Origin: JAXDMK01 sp963790325
Lineage (GTDB): Bacteria; Actinomycetota; Acidimicrobiia; Acidimicrobiales; AC-14
Length of the DNA stretch: 64,000 nt
Reading direction: 5' to 3'
NCBI GenBank assembly: GCA_963790325.1
Contig: CAWBNY010000003.1
Coordinates: forward strand, 1,488,001-1,552,000
Shown: positions 35,341 through 44,444 of the stretch, in pieces
How the letters are laid out: each line of letters starts with the position of its first letter
Numbering within the stretch: position 1 is the stretch's first letter
The notes under the pieces: generated by a model
The model's input: the letters and a program-made list of their open reading frames with translations, nothing else
What the model was told of the DNA's origin: nothing
The model's database searches: none
Position numbers and translations under genes: made by a program

Positions 35341-36357
35341 ATGCATCGGGTGGTCACCGTCATCGGGCCAAGGGTGGCCATGTTCGAGCTCTCGGTGGCG
35401 TGCGAGGTCTTCGGCCTCGACCGGCCCGAGCTGGCCGTCCCCTGGTACCGCCACCGGGTGGCGGCGGTGGGCCCCAAGCCCCACGTCAGCCCGGAAGGCA
35501 TCGTGATCGACACGCCCTACGGGCTGGACGAGGTGGCCCACGCCGACACCGTGGTCATCCCGGCCAACCCCTTCCCCGGGCCGCCCCCCGGCGACCTGCT
35601 CGACGCCCTGCGGGCGGCCCACGACCGCGGTGCCCGGCTGCTGTCGGTGTGCACGGGCGCCTTCGTGCTGGCCGCCACCGGCATCCTCGACGGGCGCCGG
35701 GCCACCACCCATTGGATGCACGCCGAGCGCTTCGCCCGGGAGTTTCCCCAGGTGCGGGTCGACCCCAAGGTGCTCTACGTCGACGCCGGCGGGGTCATGA
35801 CCTCGGCCGGCACCGCGGCCGGGATCGACCTACTGCTCTACGTGGTCCGTCTCGACCACGGGGCCGAGGTGGCCAACGCCGTCGCCCGGCGCATGGTGGT
35901 GCCCCCCCACCGCGACGGGGGCCAGGCCCAGTTCGTCGACTTGCCGGTCCCCCCCTGCGCCGACGGCCACGAGTCCCTGGCCGGACTGTTGGAGTGGATG
36001 CTCGAGCACGTCGGCGACGACCTGAGCGTCGAGCAGTTGGCCCGGCGGGCCGGCACCAGCCCCCGCACCTTCGCCCGCCGCTTCCGGGCGGCGACGGGCA
36101 CCACGCCCCACCAGTGGGTCCTGAGCCAGCGCATCCTGCTCGCCCAGCGCCTGCTCGAGACCACCGACGTTCCCGTCGAGCTGGTGGCCCAGCGGTGCGG
36201 TTTCGGCTCCGCCGCCGGGCTGCGCATGCACTTCACCCGGGCCGTGTCGGCTTCGCCCCAGGCCTACCGCCGCACGTTCCGGCCGGAGGAGCCCTTGGCG
36301 GGTGCCGGTCAGCCGGCGGGGCTGGGGCCGACGGGTTCGATGCCCAGGTCGCGGTAG
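35341..36357 (+). CDS. GlxA-type AraC-family transcriptional regulator
   Basis: 338 residues. The N-terminal 180 residues form a DJ-1/PfpI-like amidotransferase fold (VACEVFGLDRPE; nucleophile elbow LLSVCTGAFVLAATGIL). The C-terminal about 100 residues have two AraC helix-turn-helix motifs (LSVEQLARRAGTSPRTFARRF and VELVAQRCGFGSAAGLRMHF). Such regulators sense small molecules and activate or repress nearby metabolic genes. The 3' end overlaps the convergent pyrE by 49 bp because of a non-conserved tail. Confidence 0.88.
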   Translation: MHRVVTVIGPRVAMFELSVACEVFGLDRPELAVPWYRHRVAAVGPKPHVSPEGIVIDTPYGLDEVAHADTVVIPANPFPGPPPGDLLDALRAAHDRGARLLSVCTGAFVLAATGILDGRRATTHWMHAERFAREFPQVRVDPKVLYVDAGGVMTSAGTAAGIDLLLYVVRLDHGAEVANAVARRMVVPPHRDGGQAQFVDLPVPPCADGHESLAGLLEWMLEHVGDDLSVEQLARRAGTSPRTFARRFRAATGTTPHQWVLSQRILLAQRLLETTDVPVELVAQRCGFGSAAGLRMHFTRAVSASPQAYRRTFRPEEPLAGAGQPAGLGPTGSMPRSR

Positions 36358-36908
36358 GTCAGGAGGGCCCGGAAGGGGACGCCCAGGTCGGCGAAGACGG
36401 CCGCCGTGGCGGTGGAGGGGCCCCGGTCGACCATGGTCGTCACCCCGACGACCGTCGCCCCCGTCTCCACCACCGCGTGGTAGGCGTCGAGGATCGACGC
36501 GCCCCGGGTGACCACGTCGTCGATCACGAGCACCCGGGTGCCGGGGCCGAGGCCGGCTCCCTCCACCCGCCGTTTCGTCCCCCGCTCCTTGGCCGCCTTG
36601 CGCACGACGAACCACGAACGGTCGGTCACCACCGCCACCGCGTGGGAGAAGTGGTCGGCGCCGAGGGTGAGGCCGCCGGCGGCGTCGAACTCCCACCCTT
36701 CCTCGGCCGCCAGCGCGGCCAGGCCCGCCCCCGCCAGCAGCAGGTCGGCGCCGTGGGCGAAGGCCCGCTTGTTGTCGATGAAGTCCCGGCTCCAGTCGCC
36801 CGACGCCAGCTGCACCGGCTCGTCCAGCCGGAGGTGGCCCTTGGCCAGGATGATCTCGACCAGGGCCCGCTGAAGGTCGGCGAGAGAACGTCCGGGCACC
36901 ACCGGCAT
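36309..36908 (-). CDS. pyrE: orotate phosphoribosyltransferase
   Basis: 199 residues. Transfers ribose-5-phosphate from PRPP to orotate in pyrimidine synthesis. The PRPP loop is VLVIDDVVTRGASILDAY; other features are LASGDWSRDFIDNKRAFAHG at the N-terminus and FVVRKAAKERGTKRRVEG (Lys-rich loop). SD GGAAGG abuts ATG 36908, so the in-frame GTG at 36902 may be the real start. Divergent from the STAND gene. Confidence 0.88.
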   Translation of the reverse strand: MPVVPGRSLADLQRALVEIILAKGHLRLDEPVQLASGDWSRDFIDNKRAFAHGADLLLAGAGLAALAAEEGWEFDAAGGLTLGADHFSHAVAVVTDRSWFVVRKAAKERGTKRRVEGAGLGPGTRVLVIDDVVTRGASILDAYHAVVETGATVVGVTTMVDRGPSTATAAVFADLGVPFRALLTYRDLGIEPVGPSPAG

Positions 36909-36921
36909 CCTTCCACGCCGG

Positions 36922-36927
36922 TACGAT
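36922..36927 (+). promoter_or_regulatory. -10 element upstream of STAND NTPase gene
   Basis: TACGAT, 19 bases before GTG 36947. A transcript starting about seven bases after it would have a short leader of about 12 bases and no visible SD. Confidence 0.35.
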
Positions 36928-36946
36928 CCGACCCACGACCGACCGC

Positions 36947-39900
36947 GTGCGCATCCCCGCCGTCATCGGCCACAAGGCGGCCGGCCTGGTCGGTCGGGTG
37001 TGGGCGCTGCGGCAGGTGGCCGACTGGCTGGCGTCGGGCACCGAGCGGCTGTTCCTCCTCACCGGCGAGCCGGGATCGGGCAAGTCGGTGATCGCCGGCT
37101 GGCTGGCGGGAGCGGGCCCTACCCCGGCGGGCGACGCCGGCGCCGCCGCCGCTCTCGAGGGGGTGCGGGACGGGTGGTCGGCGGGCTGCTTCTGCATGAC
37201 CCGGGGCCAGGACGGGGCCGACGTCACCCCCGCCTGGTTCGTCACCAGCCTGGTGAAGCAGCTGTCCGCCCGCCACCCCGAGTTCGCCGACGCCTTCCTG
37301 CGGGTGAACCTGCCCGAGCTCGTCCACCAGGAGGTCGGGGTCAACCAGGGCACCGTGGTCGGCCACGTGGGCGACCTCGACGTCAAGATCCCCGACGCCC
37401 GCGACCGCTACGCCCAGGGCGTGGTCGAGCCGCTGCGGACGATGGCCGAGGCCCATCCCGGCCGGACCTTCGCCATCCTGGTCGACGGGGTGGACGAGGC
37501 CTTCGCCGGCCCGGAGCCGACGGTGGTCTCCCTGCTGGCCCGGTCGGGGAGCCTGCCGGCCAACGTCCGCTTCCTCGTCACGTCCCGCAACGAGCGCATC
37601 CTGGTCGACGGGCTGCGGGACGGCTTCGGGGGCGACGTCCGCCAGCTCGACCTCTCGTCCGGTGAGGGGGCCGCCCGCAACGAGGAGGACGTCCGCCTGT
37701 TCGTGCGGACCCGGCTGGCCGACGCCACCACCGGCACCGGCGAGGCTCCGGTCGACGAGGCAACCGTCGAGCGCCTGGCGGCCCAGGCCGCGGGCAACTT
37801 CCTGTTCATCGACTTCCTGCTCGACGAGCTGGCCCAGGGCGCCCGCCAGCTCACCGACACCGCCGACCTGCCCACCGGCCTGTTCGACCTCTACCGCCAG
37901 TACCTGGAGCGCATCGTCCCCGGCTTCGAGTCCCGGGAGCGGGGGCCGGAGTGGGGCGAGCGCTACCAACCCCTGCTGGGGAGCATCAGCGTCGCCCTCC
38001 CGGCGGCTCCGGCCGACCGCCTCCGCCGGTGGCTGGCCTGGGACGACGAAGCCCTCAGCCGGTTCCTGCAGACGGTGGAGCAGGTCACCGAGTGGGAGCC
38101 GGCGCCGGACGGCGGCCCCCCCGGCGGTGGTGGCTGGCGGCTGTACCACCGCTCCCTGGGCGACTTCCTGGCCACCCGCTACCTCGACGACCGGGGGTCC
38201 GACAACCGGTTCTACGTGGCCCCGCCGCTCCAGCACGACCGCATCGTCCGCCACTACCAGGCGGCCAGGGACGAGCTTTGGGACGGGGACTGGGCCAACT
38301 GCGACGACGGCTACTGCCTGCGCAACCTCGTCCGCCACATGGGCGCCAGCCTGGCCGCCCTCGACAGACGAGCGCAACGCGTGGCCCGGGTGGGCGAGCT
38401 GTTCGACGTGGTGCTCGACGCCGGCTTCCGGGCCCGCCAGCAGGACGTCCCCGGGGGGCCGGAGGCGATGTACGCCGGCGTCCGGGCCGCCATCGAGGCC
38501 GGCCTGGCCCCGCCCGCGGCGGGCGAGCCCGACCGGTTGGTGGCGCTGGCGGAGGCGATGGCCACCGATGCCGAGGTCGAGCGGCGGGGCCTGGCGGTGG
38601 AGGCCCTCGTCCGGCTGGCGGCGGTGGACGCCGACGCCGGCGGCGCCAGCCGGCGCGCCGTCGACGCCATGCTCCGCCTCCTCGCCACCGATTCGGCCGA
38701 GGCCTGGAACGTGGCCATCAAGGCGGCGGCCTCGTCACCCGGCGCCCTCGAGGTCTTCCGGGAGGCGGCGGCCGACGACCGGGAGGACCTCCGCCAGACG
38801 GCCCTCCTCTCCGCCTACCTCCAGTGGCGGCCGGACGACCCCGACTGCCTGCCCCTGCGCCTGTACGCCGACCTCGCCCCCCGGATCAAGATCACCGGCC
38901 AGCTCCTGCACAAGCGCGACCGGTTGCTGTTCGACTTCCTCGCCGGGCTGTCGATCACCGTCTACATCAACCACCCCGACCGGCCCGAGGTCGTCGCCCA
39001 GACGGCCGGGCTCTGGTACGACCTGCTCCGGACCCGGCTCAAGGTCCATCTCCTCAACCGCAAGACGTTCGTGAAGGTGGCCACCCCGGTGGTGGCCCAG
39101 GTGTACTCCAAGCGCCTGCTCGACGCGGCCCTGTTCAGCGGCCTCCAGGACGCGGACGAGTTCTTCGCCGGCGACCGGGAGGCCATCGGCCGGGTCCTCC
39201 CGTTGGTCGACCCCGAGTCCGACGTCGCCGCCGCCGCCGACGACCTGGCCGCCCTCCTGGGTTCGCCCCTCGCCATCTCCCGGATGGTCGGGGCCCAGGT
39301 CCTGGTCATCCACGCCTTCCACGATCCGGCCGGTACCGAGCCGCTCGTCCGGCAGCTGTTCGGTCGCCTCGACGGGCAGGGCCGGCGATGGGTCCTGTGG
39401 GCGTTCACGGTCCTCATCGAGAAGTCACCCGAGGCGTGGATGACGCTGCTGGAGGACCTGACCCGGACCTTCGTGGAGGAGAACGGCGCCGTCTTCCTGA
39501 CCGCCGACGGCGGTACGCGGGCCCCGTTCGACATCGACCTCCTCCCCCTGGGCCTGGCCTACGGCCGCCGGGGCGGACCCATGCCCTACTTCGGGACCCT
39601 GCTGGCCGGGGCCGCCGGCTCCGACCCGGCCTCGGACCAGGACCGGCTGGCCCGGGTCGTGCGGGGGCTGGCCGCGGTCGGCTTCTTCTTCCCCCAGGCG
39701 GTGCTGCAGACGATGCGGGAGGCGTGGAGCCGGCTGGCGGCGGCGTCGTCGGCCGACCCCGGGGTGGAGGAGGGGCTGGTCGCCACGCTGGCCACCATGC
39801 GGGTCCTCCACGCCGACACGGTCGACCTGTTCCTGGGCGAGGTCGGCGCCTCCGACCGCCTGCGCCGGCTGGTGGCGGAGCGGGGCGACGTCGAGCTCGT

Positions 39901-40111
39901 CCGTCGCTACGTGGTGTGGATCGGGTTCTACAACAACGGGGTCCACCAGGCCCTCTTCCACCCCCGGATGCGGGTGAAGCTGCTGGAGGGCATCGTCGAG
40001 GCCCTGGCCACGGCCAAGGACGACAAGGCGTTCATCCGCCGGATCACGCCCCCGCCCATGGACATGGCCCGGGAGGCCGACTACCACCTCGAGCGGTGGA
40101 CGGAGCCGTGA
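36947..40111 (+). CDS. large STAND/NACHT-type NTPase
   Basis: 1054 residues. P-loop NTPase at the N-terminus: LLTGEPGSGKS (Walker A 40-47), AILVDGVDEAF (Walker B about 175-184), RFLVTSRNER (sensor), then the winged-helix region with LLDELAQGARQLTD and WRLYHRSLGDFLATRYL. The remaining about 650 residues are a helical array without a recognisable repeat consensus, the likely sensor. There is no N-terminal effector domain, so the effector would have to be encoded elsewhere; the CHAT protease gene two genes downstream is the candidate. Its stop overlaps the UbiA-like gene (GTGA). Architecture matches bacterial NLR-like proteins. Confidence 0.8.
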   Translation: MRIPAVIGHKAAGLVGRVWALRQVADWLASGTERLFLLTGEPGSGKSVIAGWLAGAGPTPAGDAGAAAALEGVRDGWSAGCFCMTRGQDGADVTPAWFVTSLVKQLSARHPEFADAFLRVNLPELVHQEVGVNQGTVVGHVGDLDVKIPDARDRYAQGVVEPLRTMAEAHPGRTFAILVDGVDEAFAGPEPTVVSLLARSGSLPANVRFLVTSRNERILVDGLRDGFGGDVRQLDLSSGEGAARNEEDVRLFVRTRLADATTGTGEAPVDEATVERLAAQAAGNFLFIDFLLDELAQGARQLTDTADLPTGLFDLYRQYLERIVPGFESRERGPEWGERYQPLLGSISVALPAAPADRLRRWLAWDDEALSRFLQTVEQVTEWEPAPDGGPPGGGGWRLYHRSLGDFLATRYLDDRGSDNRFYVAPPLQHDRIVRHYQAARDELWDGDWANCDDGYCLRNLVRHMGASLAALDRRAQRVARVGELFDVVLDAGFRARQQDVPGGPEAMYAGVRAAIEAGLAPPAAGEPDRLVALAEAMATDAEVERRGLAVEALVRLAAVDADAGGASRRAVDAMLRLLATDSAEAWNVAIKAAASSPGALEVFREAAADDREDLRQTALLSAYLQWRPDDPDCLPLRLYADLAPRIKITGQLLHKRDRLLFDFLAGLSITVYINHPDRPEVVAQTAGLWYDLLRTRLKVHLLNRKTFVKVATPVVAQVYSKRLLDAALFSGLQDADEFFAGDREAIGRVLPLVDPESDVAAAADDLAALLGSPLAISRMVGAQVLVIHAFHDPAGTEPLVRQLFGRLDGQGRRWVLWAFTVLIEKSPEAWMTLLEDLTRTFVEENGAVFLTADGGTRAPFDIDLLPLGLAYGRRGGPMPYFGTLLAGAAGSDPASDQDRLARVVRGLAAVGFFFPQAVLQTMREAWSRLAAASSADPGVEEGLVATLATMRVLHADTVDLFLGEVGASDRLRRLVAERGDVELVRRYVVWIGFYNNGVHQALFHPRMRVKLLEGIVEALATAKDDKAFIRRITPPPMDMAREADYHLERWTEP

Positions 40112-41151
40112 GCCCGTGGGCGCCCGCCGTCCGCCGTCACCACCGCCTGCAGGCGGTGGGGCTGTTCGTTCGCCTGTCGGCCCTGGGGACGACGCTGGCG
40201 GTGGTCCTGCTGGGGGCGGCGTCGGCCGCGCCGTCGCTGCCGTGGTCGACGGCCGGGTTGCTGGTGGCCGTGGCGGTGGGGTTCCACGTCTTCGCCTACG
40301 TGCACAACGACGTGGTCGACCTGCCCATCGACCGCACCGAGCCCCGCCGGGCGGTGAGCCCCCTGGTCCGGGGCACGATCTCGCCCGGGGCGGCGGCGGG
40401 GATCGCATGGGCCGCGGCCGGGCTGACCCTGGTGGGGGCGGCCGCCGCCGGGTCGGGCGGGGGTCGGGCGTTCGTCTCGTTGGCGGCCGCCTTCGCCCTG
40501 ATGGCCGCCTACAACGGGCTCGGCAAGCGGACGCCCGTGCCGCCGGTGCTCGACGTCCTCCAAGGGGTGGGCTGGGGCGCCCTCCTCCTGTACGGCGCCG
40601 CCGCCCGGGGCCAGTGGACGACGCTCACCTGGTGGCTGGTCGCCTTCTGGGCGGGGTTCATCGTCCTGGCCAACGGCGTGCACGGCGGACTGCGGGACGT
40701 GGCCAACGACGCCCGCTGCGGTGCCCGCACCACGGCCATCGTCATGGGCGCCACGGCCGGCGCCGACGGGCGGGTGGTCGTCCCCCGGGCCATGGTCACC
40801 TACGCACGGGTCCTGCACGGTGGCCTGGTGGCGCTGGCGGTCGGGGCGTGGGCGTTCGCCGGCCTCGGGTACGGGCCGGTGGCGGGGGCGGTCACGCTGG
40901 TCGCCCTGGTGGGCCTGGGCGGGATCGGAGGCCGGGCCCTGGACGCGGCGGTGGCGGCGGGCGGTGACCCGGAGACGCTGCGGCTGGCGGGGACCTTTCA
41001 GCTGCTGGCGCTGATGGCGATGCCCGTGGTGCTGCTCCTGCCCGGGCTGCGGCCGGGCCTGGCGGCGATGGTCGTCGGCGGTTTCCTCGCCCCCCTGGCC
41101 GCCCTCGGCTGGCTGCCCGACCTGGTCCGATGGGTGCGCCGGTGCCCCTGA
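40108..41151 (+). CDS. UbiA-family membrane prenyltransferase
   Basis: 347 residues with about eight or nine membrane helices. Substrate motifs: HNDVVDLPIDRTEPRRAVSP (Asp-rich NDxxDxxxD), AAYNGLGKR, and GLRDVANDARCGARTTA (second Asp-rich region). These enzymes join a polyprenyl diphosphate to an acceptor ring or lipid. The gene overlaps the STAND gene by 4 bp and the CHAT gene by up to 22 bp. Its presence between two immune-type genes is unexpected: it may be an unrelated passenger or supply a membrane lipid acted on by the system. Confidence 0.85.
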   Translation: MSPWAPAVRRHHRLQAVGLFVRLSALGTTLAVVLLGAASAAPSLPWSTAGLLVAVAVGFHVFAYVHNDVVDLPIDRTEPRRAVSPLVRGTISPGAAAGIAWAAAGLTLVGAAAAGSGGGRAFVSLAAAFALMAAYNGLGKRTPVPPVLDVLQGVGWGALLLYGAAARGQWTTLTWWLVAFWAGFIVLANGVHGGLRDVANDARCGARTTAIVMGATAGADGRVVVPRAMVTYARVLHGGLVALAVGAWAFAGLGYGPVAGAVTLVALVGLGGIGGRALDAAVAAGGDPETLRLAGTFQLLALMAMPVVLLLPGLRPGLAAMVVGGFLAPLAALGWLPDLVRWVRRCP

Positions 41152-42539
41152 GCCGGTACCTCGACTTCGTCCTGGTGGCCGATCAGGTCCGGCCCGGGAA
41201 GGGCGCCCCGACGTCGTTCGGGGTGCGGGTGTTCGCGTCACCCGCGGGGGAGGGCGAGGAGACGGTGCGGGTGAAGGTGCCGGCCGACCTCGCCGCCCGC
41301 ATCGGGTGGCTCGACCGGCGCCAGATCGACGAGAACCTGGGAGCGCAGATCGAGCTGGGCGCCATCCTCGGGCTCCTCCTCCTGCCGGCGGGCGTGAGGG
41401 GACTGTTCGAGGCCAGCCTGGCCCGGCTGGCCGCCGACGAGGGCCTGCGCGTCCGCCTCCGCCTCGACGACCGCCTGGCCGACGTCCCTTGGGAGCACGC
41501 CTGGGTGGAGCGCCACCAGGGCCCGCCGACGGCGGCCGGCTTCCTCGCCCTCGACCCCCGGATCTCGATCGTCCGCCACCAGGCGGTCTCCACGCCGTTG
41601 CCGGCGGCCAAGGAGGCGGCGGCCGAGCGGCGGGTGGTGGTGGCCATGGCCAGCCCCGCCGGCTACCCGCCCCTGCCGTCCCTCGCCACCGAGCGGGAGG
41701 CGCTGGAAGCGGCGTTGGCCGGGGTGAACGGCGTCTCCGCCGCCTTCGTCCCCGACGCCTCCCCGCCGGCGGTCCTCGACGCCCTGTCGGCGGGGGCGGA
41801 CGTGTTCCACTTCAGCGGCCACGGCACCGCCGACGGCGGCGTGGTGCTGGCCGGGCCCGAGGTGATGGCCGGTGATCGGCTGGCCGAGATCGTGCAGGCC
41901 AAGGGCGTCCGGCTGGCGGTCCTCGGCGCCTGCGACACCGGCCGGCCCCAGGACCACAACCCGTGGGGCGGGGTGGCGGCGGCCCTCGTCCGGCGGGGCA
42001 TCCCGGCGGTGGTGGCCATGCAGTTCGCCATCGGCGACCGGCGGGCGGCGGCCTTCGCCGGGGCCTTGCACCGGGCGCTGGTGGCGGGGCTCACGGTCGA
42101 CGAGGCGGTCGCCCTCGGCCGCACCGCCATCCGGGTGGTGTCCACCGGCGCCGACAGCGACGACCGCGACTGGTGCGTCCCCGTCCTCTACCTGCGGGAT
42201 CACGGCGGGCGGGTGTTCGAGCCGGTCTCGTCGGTGGGAGCCCGGAAGGGGGCGCGGGCGGCGTCGACCAGGCTCTACCGGCAGCGCGTCGGGGACGTGT
42301 CCGCGGGAGGCATCGTGGTCGGCTCCGTCGGAGAGACCGACGTAGACGTCGAACAGGAGGCAAGACGGGTCGCGGGCCTGCTCGTGGGTGCAGTGGGGGC
42401 GACCGGCGCCGTCCACGTGGAGCACACGATCGACGAGGTGGCGGCGGGTGGGATCGTCGTCGGTGGGGCCGCCTCGGCCGACGATCTGGCCAAGCTGAAG
42501 GACCTGCTCGGCGGGTTGCCACCGCCACCCGGGCGTTGA
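41130..42539 (+). CDS. CHAT-domain (caspase-like) protease
   Basis: 469 residues from ATG 41130 (GTG 41142 is an alternative). The CHAT catalytic pair is His231 in VFHFSGHG and Cys268 in LAVLGACDTG; flanking motifs WGGVAAALVRRGIPAVVAMQ and DWCVPVLYLRD are typical. The first 150 residues are a beta-rich N-terminal domain. After residue 370 come two short repeats of GGIVVG (VSAGGIVVGSVG and VAAGGIVVGGAA) separated by about 40 residues, possibly a small interaction domain. CHAT proteases in bacterial defence and cell-death systems cut partner proteins after activation. Here a STAND NTPase in the same operon is the likely trigger. Confidence 0.85.
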   Translation: MGAPVPLSRYLDFVLVADQVRPGKGAPTSFGVRVFASPAGEGEETVRVKVPADLAARIGWLDRRQIDENLGAQIELGAILGLLLLPAGVRGLFEASLARLAADEGLRVRLRLDDRLADVPWEHAWVERHQGPPTAAGFLALDPRISIVRHQAVSTPLPAAKEAAAERRVVVAMASPAGYPPLPSLATEREALEAALAGVNGVSAAFVPDASPPAVLDALSAGADVFHFSGHGTADGGVVLAGPEVMAGDRLAEIVQAKGVRLAVLGACDTGRPQDHNPWGGVAAALVRRGIPAVVAMQFAIGDRRAAAFAGALHRALVAGLTVDEAVALGRTAIRVVSTGADSDDRDWCVPVLYLRDHGGRVFEPVSSVGARKGARAASTRLYRQRVGDVSAGGIVVGSVGETDVDVEQEARRVAGLLVGAVGATGAVHVEHTIDEVAAGGIVVGGAASADDLAKLKDLLGGLPPPPGR

Positions 42540-42542
42540 CCC

Positions 42543-42562
42543 TACGATCTGTGGGCAGGAGG
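42543..42562 (+). promoter_or_regulatory. ku promoter -10 and ribosome-binding site
   Basis: TACGAT at 42543-42548 and SD AGGAGG at 42557-42562, five bases before GTG 42568. Unlike many genes here, ku has a short leader with a consensus SD, and it has its own -10 four bases after the CHAT stop. Confidence 0.5.
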
Positions 42563-42567
42563 TAGCC

Positions 42568-43365
42568 GTGGCCCGATCGATGTGGTCCGGCGCCATCAGC
42601 TTCGGGCTGGTGAACGTGCCGGTGAAGCTGTACAGCGCGGTGTCGCCCAAGGACGTGCGGTTCCACCAGATCGACGCCAAGAGCAAGTCGAGGGTGAAGC
42701 AGAAGCGGGTGTCGGCCGCCACCGGCGACGAGGTCCCCTACGAGGACATCGTCAAGGGCTACGAGCTGGGCCCCGACACCTACGTGATGATCACCCCCGA
42801 GGAGCTCAACGCCCTCGACCCCAAGGCCACCCGGTCGATCGACATCGAGGACTTCGTCGACCTCGACCAGATCGACCCCATCTACTACGACCACCCGTAC
42901 TACCTGGCCCCCGACAAGGGCGGGTCGAAGGCCTACGTCCTGCTGCGGCGGGCCATGCAGGAGACGAACAAGGTCGGCATCGCCCGGGTCGTCCTGCGGA
43001 CGAAGCAGTACCTGGCCGCCATCCGTCCGCTGGGGCGGGCGTTGGTGCTGGAGACGATGCTCTACCCGGACGAGGTCAACCCCCTCGACGACCTCGACGT
43101 CCCCGGCGACGAGATCGAGGTCACCGAGCGGGAGGAGAAGATGGCCCGCCAGCTCATCGACTCCCTCACCACCGACTTCGACCCCGACAAGTACAAGGAC
43201 GACTACCGGGAGCGGGTCCTCGAGCTGATCGAGCAGAAGGCCGCCGGTCAGGAGATCGTGGTCGAGGAAACGGCCGAGGAGGCCCCCCGGGTGGTCGACC
43301 TCATGGCCGCCCTGGAAGCCAGCCTGGCCGCGGTCAAGAAGGGCAAAGGCTCCGACAAGACCTAG
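42568..43365 (+). CDS. ku: bacterial Ku protein
   Basis: 265 residues. Conserved Ku core: MWSGAISFGLVNVPVKLYSA at the N-terminus, RVKQKRVSAATGDEVPYEDIVKGYEL, and YYLAPDKGGSKAYVLLRRAM with the C-terminal helix VVDLMAALEASLAAVKKGKG (Lys tail for DNA contact and ligase binding). It binds broken DNA ends and recruits LigD-type enzymes. Ligase and polymerase genes are at 27347 and 47953. Confidence 0.95.
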   Translation: MARSMWSGAISFGLVNVPVKLYSAVSPKDVRFHQIDAKSKSRVKQKRVSAATGDEVPYEDIVKGYELGPDTYVMITPEELNALDPKATRSIDIEDFVDLDQIDPIYYDHPYYLAPDKGGSKAYVLLRRAMQETNKVGIARVVLRTKQYLAAIRPLGRALVLETMLYPDEVNPLDDLDVPGDEIEVTEREEKMARQLIDSLTTDFDPDKYKDDYRERVLELIEQKAAGQEIVVEETAEEAPRVVDLMAALEASLAAVKKGKGSDKT

Positions 43366-43393
43366 GGCGGGAGCCGAGGACCGGCCGCCGGCG

Positions 43394-44383
43394 CTAGAAG
43401 AAACCTCGGATCATCAGCGTCCACGCCACGAAGCCGTAGCGGTCGTCGAGCTCGCGCTCGATCCGGTCCTGGCCCCGCTGGTCCTGGTTCCGGCGCCGGT
43501 CGTCCAGCAGGTGGGCGTTCTCCCACGCCAGGTCGCGGGCCTTCACCACGACGAAGTTGTTGAAGTAGTCGGCCACCTTCGCCACGCACCCCTCGTCGAA
43601 CCGGTCGGCCCAACCGTCGAGGAAGTCGTCGCGGAAGCCCTTGTACCTGGTGGCGAAGATCTCGTTGATCAGCAGGTAGTCCTCGAGTTGGTTGTCGGCA
43701 CCGAGGGTGGCTTCGATCGACACGCACGCCTGCACCAGGGCGGGCGCCAGGTCGTAGTTGATGTGGGCGTTCACGCCCGCAACCGCGAACTGGATGGGGG
43801 CGATTCTCGGATCGGACCGGCGCTCGAGCACCGCTTTCCAGACCTTGGGCACCCGCCCCTCTCCGGTCCCCCACGCCCGAAGGGCGTCGAAGTAGCGGTT
43901 GGCGAAGGCGACGTCGAGACCGTGGAGAAAGTCGGCGAGGGCGAAATCCCTGGCCCTCAACCCGTCGCGGACGGCTTCGGTGATGACGGTGTAGAGCTTG
44001 TTGAACTCGGCCAGCCCGTCGTTCGGGGGGGCGGCGGCACCGATCGCCTTCATTCGCTCGATCGCCTCGTCGATGTCGTTCACCGCCGCCTCGACGGTCT
44101 CTGCGCCGGACGTCACCCGATCCCCGAGATCGGGCTCGCAGAACGGCCGATCGAGCAGGTCAACGACCTTGGCCACGAATGCGTTCCTCTCACGCTCCTC
44201 CGTGGCAGCCGGATCCTGGTCGTCGTGATCGGACAAATCCTCGACCCGGTCGACCGGTTCCTCGACCCGGTCCTCGACACCGTCCTTGATCCTCTCGCCC
44301 AGTGCTTCCTTCTCGAGAGGCTCCATATGGGGAGGCCTCTCCGCAGGAGGCCCAGGGTTGTCGCTATCCGCCGTAGATGTCAT
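43394..44383 (-). CDS. DUF5995-family protein
   Basis: 329 residues. The N-terminal about 75 residues are acidic and disordered (DRVEEPVDRVEDLSDHDDQD). The rest shows the DUF5995 pattern: NDGLAEFNKLYTVITEAV, DFLHGLDVAFANRYFDAL, APIQFAVAGVNAHINYDL, then helices ending LMIRGFF. Function unknown. ATG 44383 is preceded by TAGCGT (44397-44392) eight nt upstream, consistent with a leaderless start. Convergent with ku. Confidence 0.75.
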   Translation of the reverse strand: MTSTADSDNPGPPAERPPHMEPLEKEALGERIKDGVEDRVEEPVDRVEDLSDHDDQDPAATEERERNAFVAKVVDLLDRPFCEPDLGDRVTSGAETVEAAVNDIDEAIERMKAIGAAAPPNDGLAEFNKLYTVITEAVRDGLRARDFALADFLHGLDVAFANRYFDALRAWGTGEGRVPKVWKAVLERRSDPRIAPIQFAVAGVNAHINYDLAPALVQACVSIEATLGADNQLEDYLLINEIFATRYKGFRDDFLDGWADRFDEGCVAKVADYFNNFVVVKARDLAWENAHLLDDRRRNQDQRGQDRIERELDDRYGFVAWTLMIRGFF

Positions 44384-44391
44384 GGGCGCGG

Positions 44392-44397
44392 ACGCTA
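44392..44397 (-). promoter_or_regulatory. -10 element of DUF5995 gene
   Basis: TAGCGT on the minus strand, eight nt before ATG 44383, in the divergent spacer shared with the LuxR-family regulator at 44445. Confidence 0.35.
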
Positions 44398-44444
44398 GCA
44401 ACGCCGGTCGGCGACCGGCAACGGTCAGCGGCAATACTGGCGCC

